NCBI GenBank assembly: GCA_022818135.1
Contig: JAFMSR010000005.1
Coordinates: forward strand, 20,315,668 to 20,379,667
From: Saxidomus purpurata
Taxonomy: Eukaryota > Mollusca > Bivalvia > Venerida > Veneridae
Reading direction: 5' to 3'
DNA: 64,000 nucleotides
Shown: positions 38,701-49,990 of the stretch, in pieces
How the letters are laid out: each line of letters opens with the position of its first letter
Position numbering within the stretch: position 1 is the stretch's first letter
Made by a program: the position numbers and the translations under genes
Notes under the pieces: generated by a model
What the model saw: the letters and a program-made list of their open reading frames with translations, nothing else
The model's database searches: none
What the model was told of the DNA's origin: nothing

Positions 38701-39920
38701 GACCAAAAATCCCATGGCTTGTCACAATTAAGAAACCAAAAACCATCCGTACTAGACAATCAAATTTTATTCAAAACAACGTGCAATATCATTTTATGTC
38801 GTTGGTATAAAGTTGTCAATAATTAAGTTTAATAAAATTTCAAATGATTATAAATGATCGAGCAATAAGTTGCATGCTAAAGACTTGACAACGCAAAACA
38901 ACACAATTAACTACAGGATCTAGGTTTCGCAAAGTACTTCGCCAAGGGCAAAACCTATTAAATCTAGGCTACGCATCGAACTAGGGTAAATTCGAAGCAC
39001 GCCCAAATGCTTTAACACTATCATTGAATTACTGTTCCATATACGCTAGACACTCCTGATCGCCTATAGGTCAACATAACTTTTCGCCTTCAAAATCGAG
39101 CAACTTATAATAAGTTCGACTAAATGAGAAAAGTGTTTATTACCAAACCTGAAACAATACATAAATATACTAAGAATTGTACACAAGAGGTACTTCTGAT
39201 CAGACATATTATATAACCACGTGTCTTGTATAAACATTCACTTTCTGAATTCTCTAAATCTTGAACTTTAACATAAAATGTTCACTCAAAAAATGCACAC
39301 TAATATAACTCTTTTACAAAAGAGTTTTTGTACGCGTGTTTGTATGAAATCAAGTTTCCGACAGTACTCAGAACACAATCAGACATCCGTTCAACACAAG
39401 AATTAACGGCTGCATAGATATCACAGAAGTACAAATTTAACTGCTCTATTTTACTGTTTAGATGAGTCCTAAATTGTTTATAGATTGGCAGAACAATTTT
39501 GTCCAGCTAGTAATGGATGAGACGTGCCGGTTTCCGTGACATTCCTTCATAACCATTGATGAACTGTTGGATTTTGAGTCTTTCTCAAACGCCTTAATAT
39601 ACAAACAGAAACCTGGAAATATAAAAGATACAATCAACAAAATGTTCTTAACATCATTCAGCTACAAATAATATTTCAATTATCATTACAATGTTGACAT
39701 TGTGAAAAAGTGGAGTACAATTGCAAAAGATGCACTTAGTCGCTAAAATACGCTTTAAAATTTATGGTGTGGCGGGTGGGTTAAGTAGTATCAACAGTTG
39801 TAATGACCAATGGTAGCGAAAAACGTAAGCGAGTAACATTGGGGTTTGCCTATTTATGTTGTTTACCTGGGAACATGTTTATCATACCAATGAAATATCG
39901 TGGCCAATAAAACATTTGTG

Positions 39921-40140
39921 TGGGACTCGATAGCTCAGTGGTTAGAGCGTTCGCCTAGGTCCCGGATTCGAATCACAGCCAGAGCACGAGGTGTGACCTT
40001 AGGCAAAGACACTGACATCACACGTGCCTTAGTCTACCTACCTGAAAATGGGTAGCAGCGACGAAAAACTAGCTGCCCCTCTCTTGCAAGCGTGATCACA
40101 TCTGAAATGAATGTTCGAGAGCGATTAAATCATCTAAGGA
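39921..40140 (+). mobile_element. tRNA-headed SINE in the receptor intron
   Basis: The A-box TAGCTCAGTGG (39931-39941) and B-box GGATTCGAATC (39964-39974) are followed by a body with GACCTTAGGCAAAGACACTG and TCTACCTACCTGAAAATGGG. The head is too divergent to be a tRNA gene. Confidence 0.8.
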
Positions 40141-40921
40141 GCTTTCTTCGTATCATAAATAAGATAAATTCATATACTCAACTAAGAAAACGTTTTTTTC
40201 TCGTAAAATAAATCAAATACTTTTCAGGTATTGAGCCTATATTAACGGCGAATCTTTTAATGGCAACGTGAACTGATATTTTCATTAAATATATATTTTC
40301 AATGATTCATATTAATATTCGAATTTAAAAGAAATATATCGTTTAATTAAAAGGAAAATTTGTTTTAATATCCCTACCCCCATCACAACATTATTTGATT
40401 TCGCCAAGTACTGAGGGCAGAACCTATTCAACCCAGGTCACGTATATCATTAGAGCGAAGCACGCACAAAATATTTAAAAAACCGTATCACATGTGGCAG
40501 ACACGCCGGATTGACTTATGGTCAATATAAATTAACATAACCATTTTCAAAACTAATTGAGATATCGCTAAAACGTCGGGCATTTGCCAGTTGATAACTG
40601 TTCACTATAACAAAGTCATTAACACGGAACAGACCACTCACTTACGCTGAACAGACTAAACTATGCAAGACATAAATTGATATTTTACTGAATTAACATA
40701 GCACACTTTAGGAAGCGCGTTGCAAAGCACCATCAGTACAGGTATGGTCAGTGGGGTTCGATAATCACGTGAGAGAGTTGCGACTCCTATGGTAAGCCTC
40801 TAGTATCTTCTTTACAACACAAATGTTGTTCCATAAAGTTTGTGGAAGTAGTTTCATTGTTTACTGCCGGCTTTATAGGAACAAATTGATTGTTTTGCAG
40901 TTTCAGTGTGACCCTATGGGT

Positions 40922-41069
40922 GTGAAAGGACACCCCCTATATCTAGCCGATTATATTTTCGAAACAGATAATATGTTCAATATCCAAAAAATGATAAACA
41001 ATTACAATATCAAAGAAGAACCTATGGCGAAAAGTACCCCATTTAACAAGATCGACAGCCCCTTTCAGT
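40922..41069 (-). mobile_element. MITE family 2, internally deleted copy D
   Basis: GTGAAAGGACACCCCCTATA, then CTAGCCGATTATATTTTCGA, matches the left end of copy B. The right portion is lost and the copy closes with CAGCCCCTTTCA. The 82-codon frame over it is a by-product. Confidence 0.7.
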
Positions 41070-41134
41070 AAAAGAGCGCGGAAAGCATAACTTCCCTCCT
41101 GTCTTGATTACCCACGAAGTATGAATTGATTGTC

Positions 41135-41443
41135 CTAACATGCATAAATACTTTGAGAATCTTTACATGTAAGCACTTGCTCAAAGTCAATCGCATTTGA
41201 CTTACCGGCACCTTTTCGAAGCAGACTCTCGTGAACATTTTCCTCATGCACTGCTATTGGCCTTTTGCTGTCCCTGGTGTTCAAGTGGTTGTGTTGCCAC
41301 ATACATCTTGTCCCTGGCTTATCTGTCTCGTTGGTCTTGACAAATTTGACCTTGGTAACCTTCATTTTGCTGAGTATTTCGTTATTTTTCGCAAGCCTGT
41401 GCCGAGCATCACATGGATGTTGATGTTGTCGTTCAGTATAAAG
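41135..41443 (-). CDS. Unrecognised coding-like ORF, perhaps a decayed mobile-element fragment
   Basis: The minus strand is open for 102 codons between TAA (41446-41444) and TAG. The composition is coding-like, with balanced codon use, few rare runs and a local rise in G and C. The protein passes through KNNEILSKMKVTKVKFVKTN, then CMWQHNHLNTRDSKRP and HESLLRKGAG, and matches no family I know. A strong donor GTAAGT sits inside it at 41205-41200, so it could be an exon ending at 41206. A second frame just upstream (NINIHVMLGTGLRKITKYSAK-like) stops at the ATGA where this frame has its first ATG. That could mean one frame broken by a frameshift. It lies within the receptor intron on the same strand, but no clear acceptor precedes it. 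Confidence 0.3.
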   Translation of the reverse strand, partial: LYTERQHQHPCDARHRLAKNNEILSKMKVTKVKFVKTNETDKPGTRCMWQHNHLNTRDSKRPIAVHEENVHESLLRKGAGKSNAIDFEQVLTCKDSQSIYAC

Positions 41444-41499
41444 TTATTGAACGAGCAACGTGAAGCAGGTATCTACCTTCATCGTCCCTACGGGATGCT

Positions 41500-41538
41500 A
41501 AAAAAAAATAAAAAAAATTTTTAAAAAAAAAAAAAAAA

Positions 41539-41578
<40 letters not shown>
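41500..41578. repeat. Poly(A)/poly(T) low-complexity tract
   Basis: Blocks of A, T and A with almost no other base fill about 79 bases. It may be a retroposon tail plus hairpin, or a sequencing or assembly artefact. Confidence 0.9.
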
Positions 41579-41581
<3 letters not shown>

Positions 41582-41704
41582 GTTAAGTTTTAATGATGTC
41601 TACCTGGGTACATGTATATCAGATAAAACCCAGGTTATTAGACCATTGAAATAACGTGCCTCAGAAAACATTGGGTATACCTTGTTAGATTTTGCATAAA
41701 CAAA

Positions 41705-41749
41705 GTTCTGTTCTGTTCTGTTCTGTTCTGTTCTGTTTTGTTCTGTTCT
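41705..41749 (+). repeat. (TTCTG)n microsatellite
   Basis: About nine pentamer units, with one TTTTG variant. Confidence 0.97.
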
Positions 41750-42049
41750 ACATGACTCGGCCTTGGAAAACGCGTGTTTCTCGTAAAGTAAAACTTATCA
41801 ATTTAACAAAAATAATTCTAATTACTTTATTTATGTATTGTTTCACTATGAGTCATTTTGTGATGCTCCGCAAAAAACTTTATCCATTGTTTTCTTATAT
41901 CTTGGCAATCTGCGTCGTAAACAGAACTTATTTTTCGGGGCTTATGACCTAGTTTTAAATTCAATTGAAATAGTGTGAAAAAAATATGTACAATTATGTT
42001 GTTTTGATAAGATAGTATAATTTGGATGTGGCAAGTTAATAGATTATGT

Positions 42050-42171
42050 CATGATCACGCGGTTCAGATCCAAATAATCGTCACCGAGGGTAACTGTTTT
42101 AGAGCCTCGTTCTCGCGAAACAGTTACCCGATGTGACGGATATTTCCATCTGAACCAAATGCCTCATGATA
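42050..42171. repeat. Foldback hairpin in the receptor intron
   Basis: The left arm 42061-42099 (GGTTCAGATCCAAATAATCG then TCACCGAGGGTAACTGTTT) pairs with the right arm 42118-42156 (AAACAGTTACCCGATGTGAC then GGATATTTCCATCTGAACC), with few mismatches. ATGATCACG and CTCATGAT extend the pairing more weakly outward. It is MITE-like or an intronic hairpin. Confidence 0.75.
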
Positions 42172-42287
42172 GAAACGTTTTCTTGCATTCCGTATTGCAC
42201 TTTTAACAGATTTTTAAATTCGAACTTATCGAATTAATGCATTATGATATAAAAACAAACATAATTCAGATACTTTGCTTGGGGAAG

Positions 42288-42316
42288 TGACGTCACAATG
42301 TTTAAACGTTACGTCA
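42288..42316. promoter_or_regulatory. Pair of CRE-like sites around GTTTAAAC
   Basis: TGACGTCA (42288-42295), the palindrome GTTTAAAC (42300-42307) and TTACGTCA (42309-42316) are packed into 29 bases, about 1.1 kb into the intron after the TM2 exon. This is a possible enhancer; only the motifs are seen. Confidence 0.35.
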
Positions 42317-43362
42317 CAAGTAATTCACGAAAGTCATATTAAATGGGGGATGTAATATGAGATTTTCCAGCACTGGTGAAAACTGCGGATACCCCGATCA
42401 GGTATGCAAGAAACGCGTATCTGTAAACGTGATTGTTTTCCTTAGACATAATTATTGGAAAATTGGATTAAGAATACAGAGGAATTCAGTTTGACATACG
42501 TTGTGCTTGTCTTACTAAATTCCTCCGTGTAGTTAATTCCATTATTCGTATGATAAATATCTGTAAAGATAAAGACCATTTTCATTCGAATTCACATCAA
42601 TAGAAGTTATCTCAGTCACCATAGAACCGGGTCATTACAAAATACCAGACAAATTATTTCTGTCAAAGACATTTCTCATATGCCACTTTGTGTCCTTAAT
42701 CTTTATTATCAGCGATTGATGTGCTATATATTTTGGTGCAAATAGGGAATACGTCTATGTTATGATTCCAATTACAAGTAATCGCTATTTTTGTACTAAG
42801 TACATTTTTGCACGAAATTTTCTACTATAATTGTCTATGTTGAAATTGAAGGTAAAATCGAGGCGTAAAAGCAAAAAGACGTCCTGAACATTATTAAAAA
42901 TGTTTGCTCATAATGGTTCCTTTTTAGATTTAACCTATCGATAGTTAGTCGTTATCTTGTGATATTTCGTGTAGTATAAAGTATTTATCCTCAAATGTTA
43001 AGATACTCTAAGAATAACGGTGTGCGTATTACGTACATCATCATTTCTTCTTTGGCATACCGACTAAAAAATGGTGATGTACTGATTAACAGTCAACTAT
43101 AATATTTTCAGGTTGTTCTACTGCGAGATAGTATTTTTCGACTAGTTCATTTTGTTTTGCAAGATGAATGTGCAAAGTTATATGACAATACGTTATAGAT
43201 CTGTGTCAATATAACTCTTCGCATAAATTGTACCAGCAGTACGGCTGCAATTGAAAATAAAAATGTTGCTGTACATGCACAAATAACAAATTTGTGTTTG
43301 TATATGTAAACAAACATACATATACAAACACAAATAACAATAAAAGAAAACATATGTTACAC

Positions 43363-43523
43363 CTTTCCAAGTATCCAGCTCGGCTGAAGGAATGTAGACA
43401 GATTTGGTAGGACACAAAAGGCTCCTACACAGAAATCCGCGATGGCAAGGTTAGCAAGAAGAAAGTTAGTCATGCTCCGTAACCTCGGGCTCCTCGCTAT
43501 TGCAAACAGCACCATAAAATTAC
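43363..43523 (-). CDS. Trissin receptor-like class A GPCR, internal exon (end of TM1 and TM2)
   Basis: This 161-base internal exon supplies the second half of TM1, the first cytoplasmic loop and TM2 of the same receptor. The acceptor is ctactttcag at 43524 and upward, and the exon begins GT AAT. The first codon is therefore split (phase 1) and completes the conserved glycine of the GN motif: GNFMVLFAIARSPRLRS. TM2 is read as FLLANLAIADFCVGAF and carries the conserved LAxAD motif. The exon closes with PSWILGK and a donor AAG|GTGTAA at 43362, phase 0. Joining to the terminal exon restores WILGK|AMCKIYYY, the normal first extracellular loop and TM3 spacing for class A receptors. An open frame runs a few codons past both ends but contains the splice signals, so the exon borders are preferred. 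The two exons give 428 residues; a typical N-terminus and first half of TM1 are missing. Confidence 0.9.
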
Positions 43524-44574
43524 CTGAAAGTAGAATTAAATATCTCATTTATAGTTAATCTCAACGAACCAAATTTCAATTACGAAATTGTGTCTTTGAA
43601 GAAATAACAGGAACACTATTATGAACAGTGCCGGATACACTTGATGTATTCATATATCGGTCGTGTGCAAATTGAGTGCGTTGTCGCTTTCAATGAATAA
43701 GAGAGAACAGACATCCACAAAATAAAATGCTACTGATTCGTATGCAGAACAAATCGAAAACAAAAAGTGTGCGTCACGTCATCATTTAGAAATGATTACA
43801 ATTGAATACTGAATATCATATTGTACAATACCCCGTCAGAGATTTTAAAAATGCCACTTATTGAAAAAAGATGTCATTGAACACCGTATTGTGAAGTGAC
43901 CGGTACTCTCAGCCAGCAAAATAATTTTACATGATAAGATTTTGAAAATCAACGGATTAACTTAATAAACTTAGTAGCATATGATAAATGAAGAGTAAAG
44001 GAAAAGGTCGATCTTTGGTATCAAACGATGTGATAAGGAGGTTGTTTAGTAAATTTAATTAATTAATTAGAAAAGAGTAAGCAATAACTGTAACAGATAC
44101 CGCGAACTTGATGGTTTTCTCCATCTACAATGTTGATAAATAAATGTATGATTTGAATAATTGGTCTCAATACTCACAATTGCATGTGCTACAATGTACA
44201 AAAGTCTCAAACAACAATTTATTGTCTGGTCTGCATATTGATCTTTTATATAGCTACATGGCTTTTATTCTTAAGACAACAATTTATAGCAACTTGCATA
44301 ATTTGAGAACATCCTGACATGGCTTAGAAAATATTCCTTGTTTAGCACCATTTGCTTATGCCGGTATTGAGTAATAAACTAAGTTTTATTGTACTGGAAC
44401 ACTATATTTTTGACAGAGCGGGGATTCTCTTGATGCATGATACACTATTTGTAGGATTTATGAAGAACTGTTATAAAGATATGACATAATCAGCAAATAT
44501 TAATACGTCTTTATGTCGCTTTGACAAGATATATAATGTCTAATTTTGTTCTTCGAATTGCTGTTAACATTAAA
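43524..44574. other. Receptor 5' intron, no further exon recognised
   Basis: The phase 1 acceptor at 43524 requires an upstream exon ending in a split glycine codon. No matching TM1 exon was recognised here. A short match (TTTATTGTCTGGTCT) links 44217 to 25578. Confidence 0.5.
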
Positions 44575-47460
44575 TAGCAATAAGTAAACATGAAACTCAA
44601 TGAAACAACCACATTAAAAACGGAGCTTTTACTGTAATTTAGTTAGCTGTGCCAAGTTAAAATAGGCTGGCTTCCTCTTTAGACTTGTTATTACTGCATG
44701 TCAAGAAAAAACAGTCTAGAATGATGAATAATTGATTCTTATTTTCATTCAGCATGTTTAAACAGTGCAGTAACGATTGTTCATATATGTATTCGTTTCT
44801 TGCGTTTATAGAAATATGCTTGTGACTTCTTAAAGTCAATACAGATCCTTTTTATGTACATGTATATCTATTATGTAAATGTATTACATTCTGAGGTTTA
44901 ATGTCAAGGTATCGCGCGACAATGATTACAAATTATCGAGCTACTGTAAATATCACCAAATGAAAATAAAATGATATAATTAAAAATACGTTGGTTCAAA
45001 GCATTGTAAGTTATTGTAAAAATCAGTAGACTGACTGGGAATACATTTGTTAAGAAATTAACAAGTATTTATTGTTCCATTAAAGTAATTACATGTATTC
45101 CCTTGTTGTCATTAAACATTCAAGAATGGTAAACGTTTCCTCCGATTAAGTGTTTATATGTAAGTATGACAAACATATTTTGAAGCTGTTCGCTCTCAGT
45201 TGCCTTTTAAAAAATAACATTTTCAAAAATGACATATTAATTACACATTAAATATGAAACTTTAGGCCAAAAGATAAGAACAGAAGTAAATATCTAGGTA
45301 GGAATTTGCAAAATTCGATTGAAAATGCTGTATCACGGCACCGCTACACACTTTATATTAGAATTTTGAATTTTAAAAGCGTTTGCAACGATTTCATATT
45401 GGAAGCGTTCTTTTCAATCAATAGATAAACGAGATGGGAATTCATACCTGAACCTTTTTTCTACGACTATATGTTCTGAAATATGTTATTTTCATATAAT
45501 TTGAAGATCTTCATTTCTTTTACCAAAATCTGAGAGCGAGCAGCTTTAATTGGGCGTAATTGCTTTATAAAATCTTCCAATTTATTTTCACCCTCCGAAG
45601 ACAGTCCTGGTCTTTTAAGAAATTGAAGAGCGTCTCTGATTGCGTGATAACAGCTAATATTAGCTTCAGGCATCTATACGGCTGACATGGAATCCTCACG
45701 GGAGCATGAAACTAATCATTTTACCAAAGGGCGAACAGAGGTAATGCCCGTGACAATGAAGATGCAAAACATCCATTAGCAAGCTTCTGGCGACTAATAA
45801 TACAGAATCCTTTAATGATTAAAGTTGTCGTCGCAGCACGTTATATCTCATAAAACGCAAACCCAGATATACATGACCAGTGACACGGGAAAATGGGCTT
45901 CCGGACAACATAGTTACTTGGAAACTAGCTTTCTTGCATATTTTGAGCAAACAATATTTCAATATCAATATTGGAAAATTTCAGTTACCTACCTCCAGTA
46001 CATACAAAACTACAGCTTTATGAAAAAGTATACCTAAGGCGTCATTGTTCACTGTAAAAATGATGTCACAAACCACAATTTGACGTCAAAACTCACTTCG
46101 ATTTACATGGGCAGTAAACTATTCCGGTTATCATTTCATAACAGCATAAAATCATTATATACATGTACTCTTTCAATATATATCATATCCGGTGAAATAT
46201 TTCATGTCTTCTTTCCACGATATGCTTTTATTCGTAGGGTATAGCCAAAATAAAAAAAGAGTAATTTCAAATCCCTGTTGCCATAGTTATGATCTTGGAT
46301 GATTTTGAAGCAAATAGTATGTTTCTGTTGAGTAAAATATAGTGACTATCAGTTTTTAACATTGCTTTTGCATTTAAAATGGTGACAAAAATGTAAATCT
46401 TACGGGTTTTTTTTATCAACTATTGTCGAATAATGTAACAAATGTCGAAAGGTACGTTTTCGCGCGTCGACGGTCACATGCTATTACTTTGCTAGAGTGA
46501 AATCAGTTTTCCCAAGGTCTTGATGAATTCAATAAAGTTATCAAGCCATTGAAATTATGTTGTATTTTGATGATGCGAAGATATAAAGCTTGAATATCTA
46601 ATTAAGGGTGCATGTAGTACTTATGCAAGGTTGCACATGTGTATTTTCCAGGTTGCCGTTTCGTGTTACGCAGCCTTAGAGAAAACGAACAGCACATCAA
46701 CTGATTGTTGTTGTATTAATTTTATTTTGAAACATTTCCCTTTTTGTCACTTTTAAATTTGAAGAATTTCATAGCATAAGGTCGACGTTAAGTGGAGAAA
46801 TATATGATTACGTTGCTGAGGAGATCTTCATAAAAATGTCTCGAGTCAAAACGCTTTGCAGGAGCGTCAAAATTGACGTCAAAACGCACAGAGTACTTGC
46901 AAAGTGTAAACATTTCATTTCAAAATGTAATTAAGTGCAATTAAAAAAAATGAAAATCAAATGTGTAGCTCTCTTTAGATAATACTCTAGTTGAATATTT
47001 GAAAACTTGTCGAACATAGCATTGCATGCAAAATAACACATTTTAATTTCCCTTTGATGTTGCAAAAAACAGTCCACTCAAATAAAACGCAGACTTATGA
47101 TGAATAATTTATATTAATACTTGTATCATCGTGTGTTTTGTTAGATTTTGTTAAACGTCATTAATATAAAACTGTTTACATTTATATCTTTAAATCAATC
47201 AAACAAATCCGTGAACGCCATAAGTACAAGGCTGTATGAAAAGGCTTATGGAAAGATCACTACATTCTGATTTATGACACAGACGGAGACGTAAAAGCGT
47301 CGGTAAAATACACCACGTCTTCCTCGTTTTTTACTGTAAATACACTCTCACATCCTACGCATTTTGTACTTGTATGTTTACATCATCCTTTAGATAAGAA
47401 TATCCACATAGCTCCAATAAAAGGGTTGTCTTGTCGATGGTGCTTTGACATGATTTTATA
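44575..47460. repeat. Segmental duplicate block 2b (partner 28050-29660)
   Basis: Collinear with block 1b but expanded by insertions, the largest between about 44850 and 45680. It shares AACAACCACATTA, CATCCATTAGCAAGCTTCTG and ACGGAGACGTAA with its partner. If the receptor's first exon lies above it, this block is intronic. Confidence 0.8.
45467..45673 (-). pseudogene. Unrecognised coding-like fragment within the duplicated block
   Basis: A 68-codon minus-strand frame reads MPEANISCYHAIRDALQF then LSSEGENKLEDFIKQLRP, with a soluble, helix-forming composition unlike most chance frames here. A stop lies immediately upstream of its ATG and no good splice acceptor is seen. The partner block at 28 kb lacks this segment, so it belongs to an insertion. 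It could be a remnant of a mobile-element protein or chance. Confidence 0.22.
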
Positions 47461-49276
47461 TGTCTTCAGTGACGCTTATTTCAATACATATACCTTATAT
47501 TGTCAAAACACATAAACTGCAATTATAATGGTGTTTAATTACATCAATGATATCAGCATCTGTCAGTTAGACGCAGAAGCTCAACATTCCGTTTTAGTTA
47601 TAACCGAACTCATTTACTTCGCTTCTTTTTCTTTTATTAGAAAATATCGGAGATTCAATAATTTCAAAGAACCAACCGTAGTCTTCTAAACATTCCAAAT
47701 CCGTAAAATTGTAATTAAGCCGCTACTAACTGAGAAACTGAAACTTATAAATATGTTTCGTTTAACAAATAAATAAAAACATGTTGTTTTTTTCAGACTG
47801 TAACGAACCACCACTGCCGAGTTTAAATAAGTAAACAAACAATAAAGAATATTTATTATGATTGTTAGAACAGAAGATATGATTGATTTTGTGAAATAGA
47901 TTACACAAACGTATCAGGGAAAGGTTGCTATGAAATGAAAAATTAATGCATGCCTGCATTTCATTATCATAAACGTTTACAGAACTCACAGGACAAGTCA
48001 GCGTGTTCATTTGCAACAAAACGTGAATAAATATACAAAATTGAATACAATCGTTAAAATGAAATCACATATTCCTGCAAGTCTTATTTACAACATCCGC
48101 ATTGTATGAATATTTCTATTAGCATTCAGACGTCTGAATTGAACTTAAAAGAGAAAGTCAATAAAATTTTCTTCATTAAGGCTTGTATACACTAGCTTAC
48201 AAAAGAGATCGATGACACGGGCAAAAACAAACTTCACTAATAGTTTTAATAAACTTGCGATGTTAGATCATTAAAAGTTCCATTGAAATAATTTTGCTAA
48301 TCCATCATTTCTATTTAATAACCTTCACTCAATATTGATATTGTTAATGAGTCTTTAAGTTATGACTGGTATGCTACCAATAACTATTCCCTGTACAATA
48401 ATAGGGTAAATTGTGGTAATCCAATGCTGATTGTAAAACATTGTAAAGTTACCACTTTTACAAACGTTGATATCAGATATGCATCAGAATCAAGTGTAGA
48501 GACGTGCATCGTCGATGCATATCGTCCGTTCATTTACACATACTTTACCATCAGTAAAAAATGTTTACATGCATACTATTCTTGTCAATTCAGATAAATG
48601 GCCAGATGATCCCGGAACTCAGAAATTACACTACCACTTTTAAGTAAGATTTGTCAAATAAGCATTACAGTAGTTCCCTACCGTTTTAAGCCTTCATGAA
48701 AGTGTTTGTTCATAGAAGTTCTGTCTAAACATTTTTTTTATGTAAAAGGAGAACACTAAACAATTTGGTAAGAAACAGTAATGATACTTTGTTTTTTTTA
48801 TATCACAAATCCACTAGATATCCTCTGCCTTTGTACGAAGCTTGAATAAATTCCCTTTAGTACTTTTTCGAGAGAATAGCTGGAGAAAATATAAAGGGAG
48901 ATAATTTAAAACTAGGAAAGGCAGAGAACTAGTTCTTGACTAGATAGAGAAAGTCGCAAATACTTTTATGGATATAATATCTTGTCAGAATTCGAAAACG
49001 TACCTGTGATGACACTAGTTACTATGGAGTTGCCTGTGTACTACAAGCATTTGGCTTTGTTGTTTTTTTTATAAAAAAATATGGAGTTTTGATGTTTCGC
49101 CAAAAGACCGCGAAATATGTAGACTGGCTCTTTACTTAATGCTTTACTTATTTGTGTAAGAAAAAGAGGTATTTTTGGTTATTTTTGTGTTTTTGTTTTA
49201 TAGAAAATTGCAATAGAAAGCAGCATAAAAATTTGATATACTCGGTAAAAAAGTATTGCGTCAAGGCGTATGCTTT
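47461..49276. other. Stretch without recognised gene
   Basis: One 85-codon minus-strand frame (47762-48019) with no motif. Nothing repeated was recognised. Confidence 0.45.
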
Positions 49277-49834
49277 TAAATATCTCTAGAACGGATACAT
49301 TTAATATAGAAATTTATGTTTCAAATGAAATTATAATGTTAAACCACCTGCCCTGCACCCGCCTCTCACCCCCACCGTGATATCACTTTTGTGGGATTTG
49401 AGACTGAATAATTGTTGTTTTTAAGGCTATAAATTTGTCACTCAAAAATTAGAAAATTGCCGATCTCTTTGTTTTCAAAGCAAGAAAGAAATATAATTTG
49501 TGGAATTGATTAAATCTTTGTTGATGCTTATTTGTAAAAGTATCGCTGTACCTGTTACTGTCACCATCGTTCTATAGGTCAAAATCGCCGCCAAACAAAG
49601 ATTTTTAATCGATTCCGATAAAATTATAATCGTTTTCTTTCATTTTTGAAAAAAAAAAGAATTCATTTTGAAAAAAAAAAACCGCCATTTTTCTGACTTT
49701 TGAGTGGCGACCCTCATGTCATTTATAGCCTGATAAAAAAACACAATTATTCAGTCGAAAATCTCAGGAAGCAGGTATTACCTTATTCTTCCATTTCATA
49801 TATAAGCACATTAATCCGTTCTAGACATATTCAG
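49277..49834. repeat. Long foldback element (about 560 bases)
   Basis: The left arm (from TCTAGAACGG at 49285, through GACTGAATAATTGTTG and GGAATTGATTAAATCTTTGT) is the imperfect reverse complement of the right arm (ATTTTTAATCGATTCC, then CACAATTATTCAGTC, to CCGTTCTAGA at 49816-49825). The arms are about 240 bases with a short spacer near 49530-49585. No coding frame. It is a foldback MITE or a hairpin-RNA source. Confidence 0.75.
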
Positions 49835-49990
49835 AATTATTCGCATTATAATAAGACTTTTTAAAAAGTATGTTATAGTTTACATTGAAACGACAGCTGT
49901 TTTTGAGTAGTTTCTCAATTATAGCAATAAAGGGAGGTCTGTTACATTTCTTAAGTATGCTGTAATACAAACGGATATCAGACAAGTAGA

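Larger units (their letters stand above)
36148..43362 (-). other. Receptor intron between the TM2 and TM3 exons
   Basis: This is a 7.2-kb phase 0 intron. On the minus strand it starts GTGTAA at 43362 and ends ttttcag at 36148. It is mostly AT-rich unique-looking sequence, but holds two tRNA-headed SINEs (37342-37530 and 39921-40140), a diverged tandem repeat (37770-38700), a partial MITE (40922-41069), an unrecognised ORF with a poly(A)/poly(T) tract (41135-41578), a TTCTG microsatellite, a foldback (42050-42171) and a pair of CRE-like sites (42288-42316). No further receptor exon is needed here, because the flanking exons join cleanly. Confidence 0.85.

Noticed and set aside
38496..38810. 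87- and 95-codon frames on opposite strands
   Set aside because: They lie in the second unit of a diverged tandem repeat and are not open in the first unit.
39921..39994. Functional tRNA gene
   Set aside because: The anticodon arm is degenerate and a SINE body follows directly.
47762..48019. Missing first exon of the receptor
   Set aside because: The hydrophobic segment is short and interrupted by charged and Gly-rich residues, with no suitable donor.
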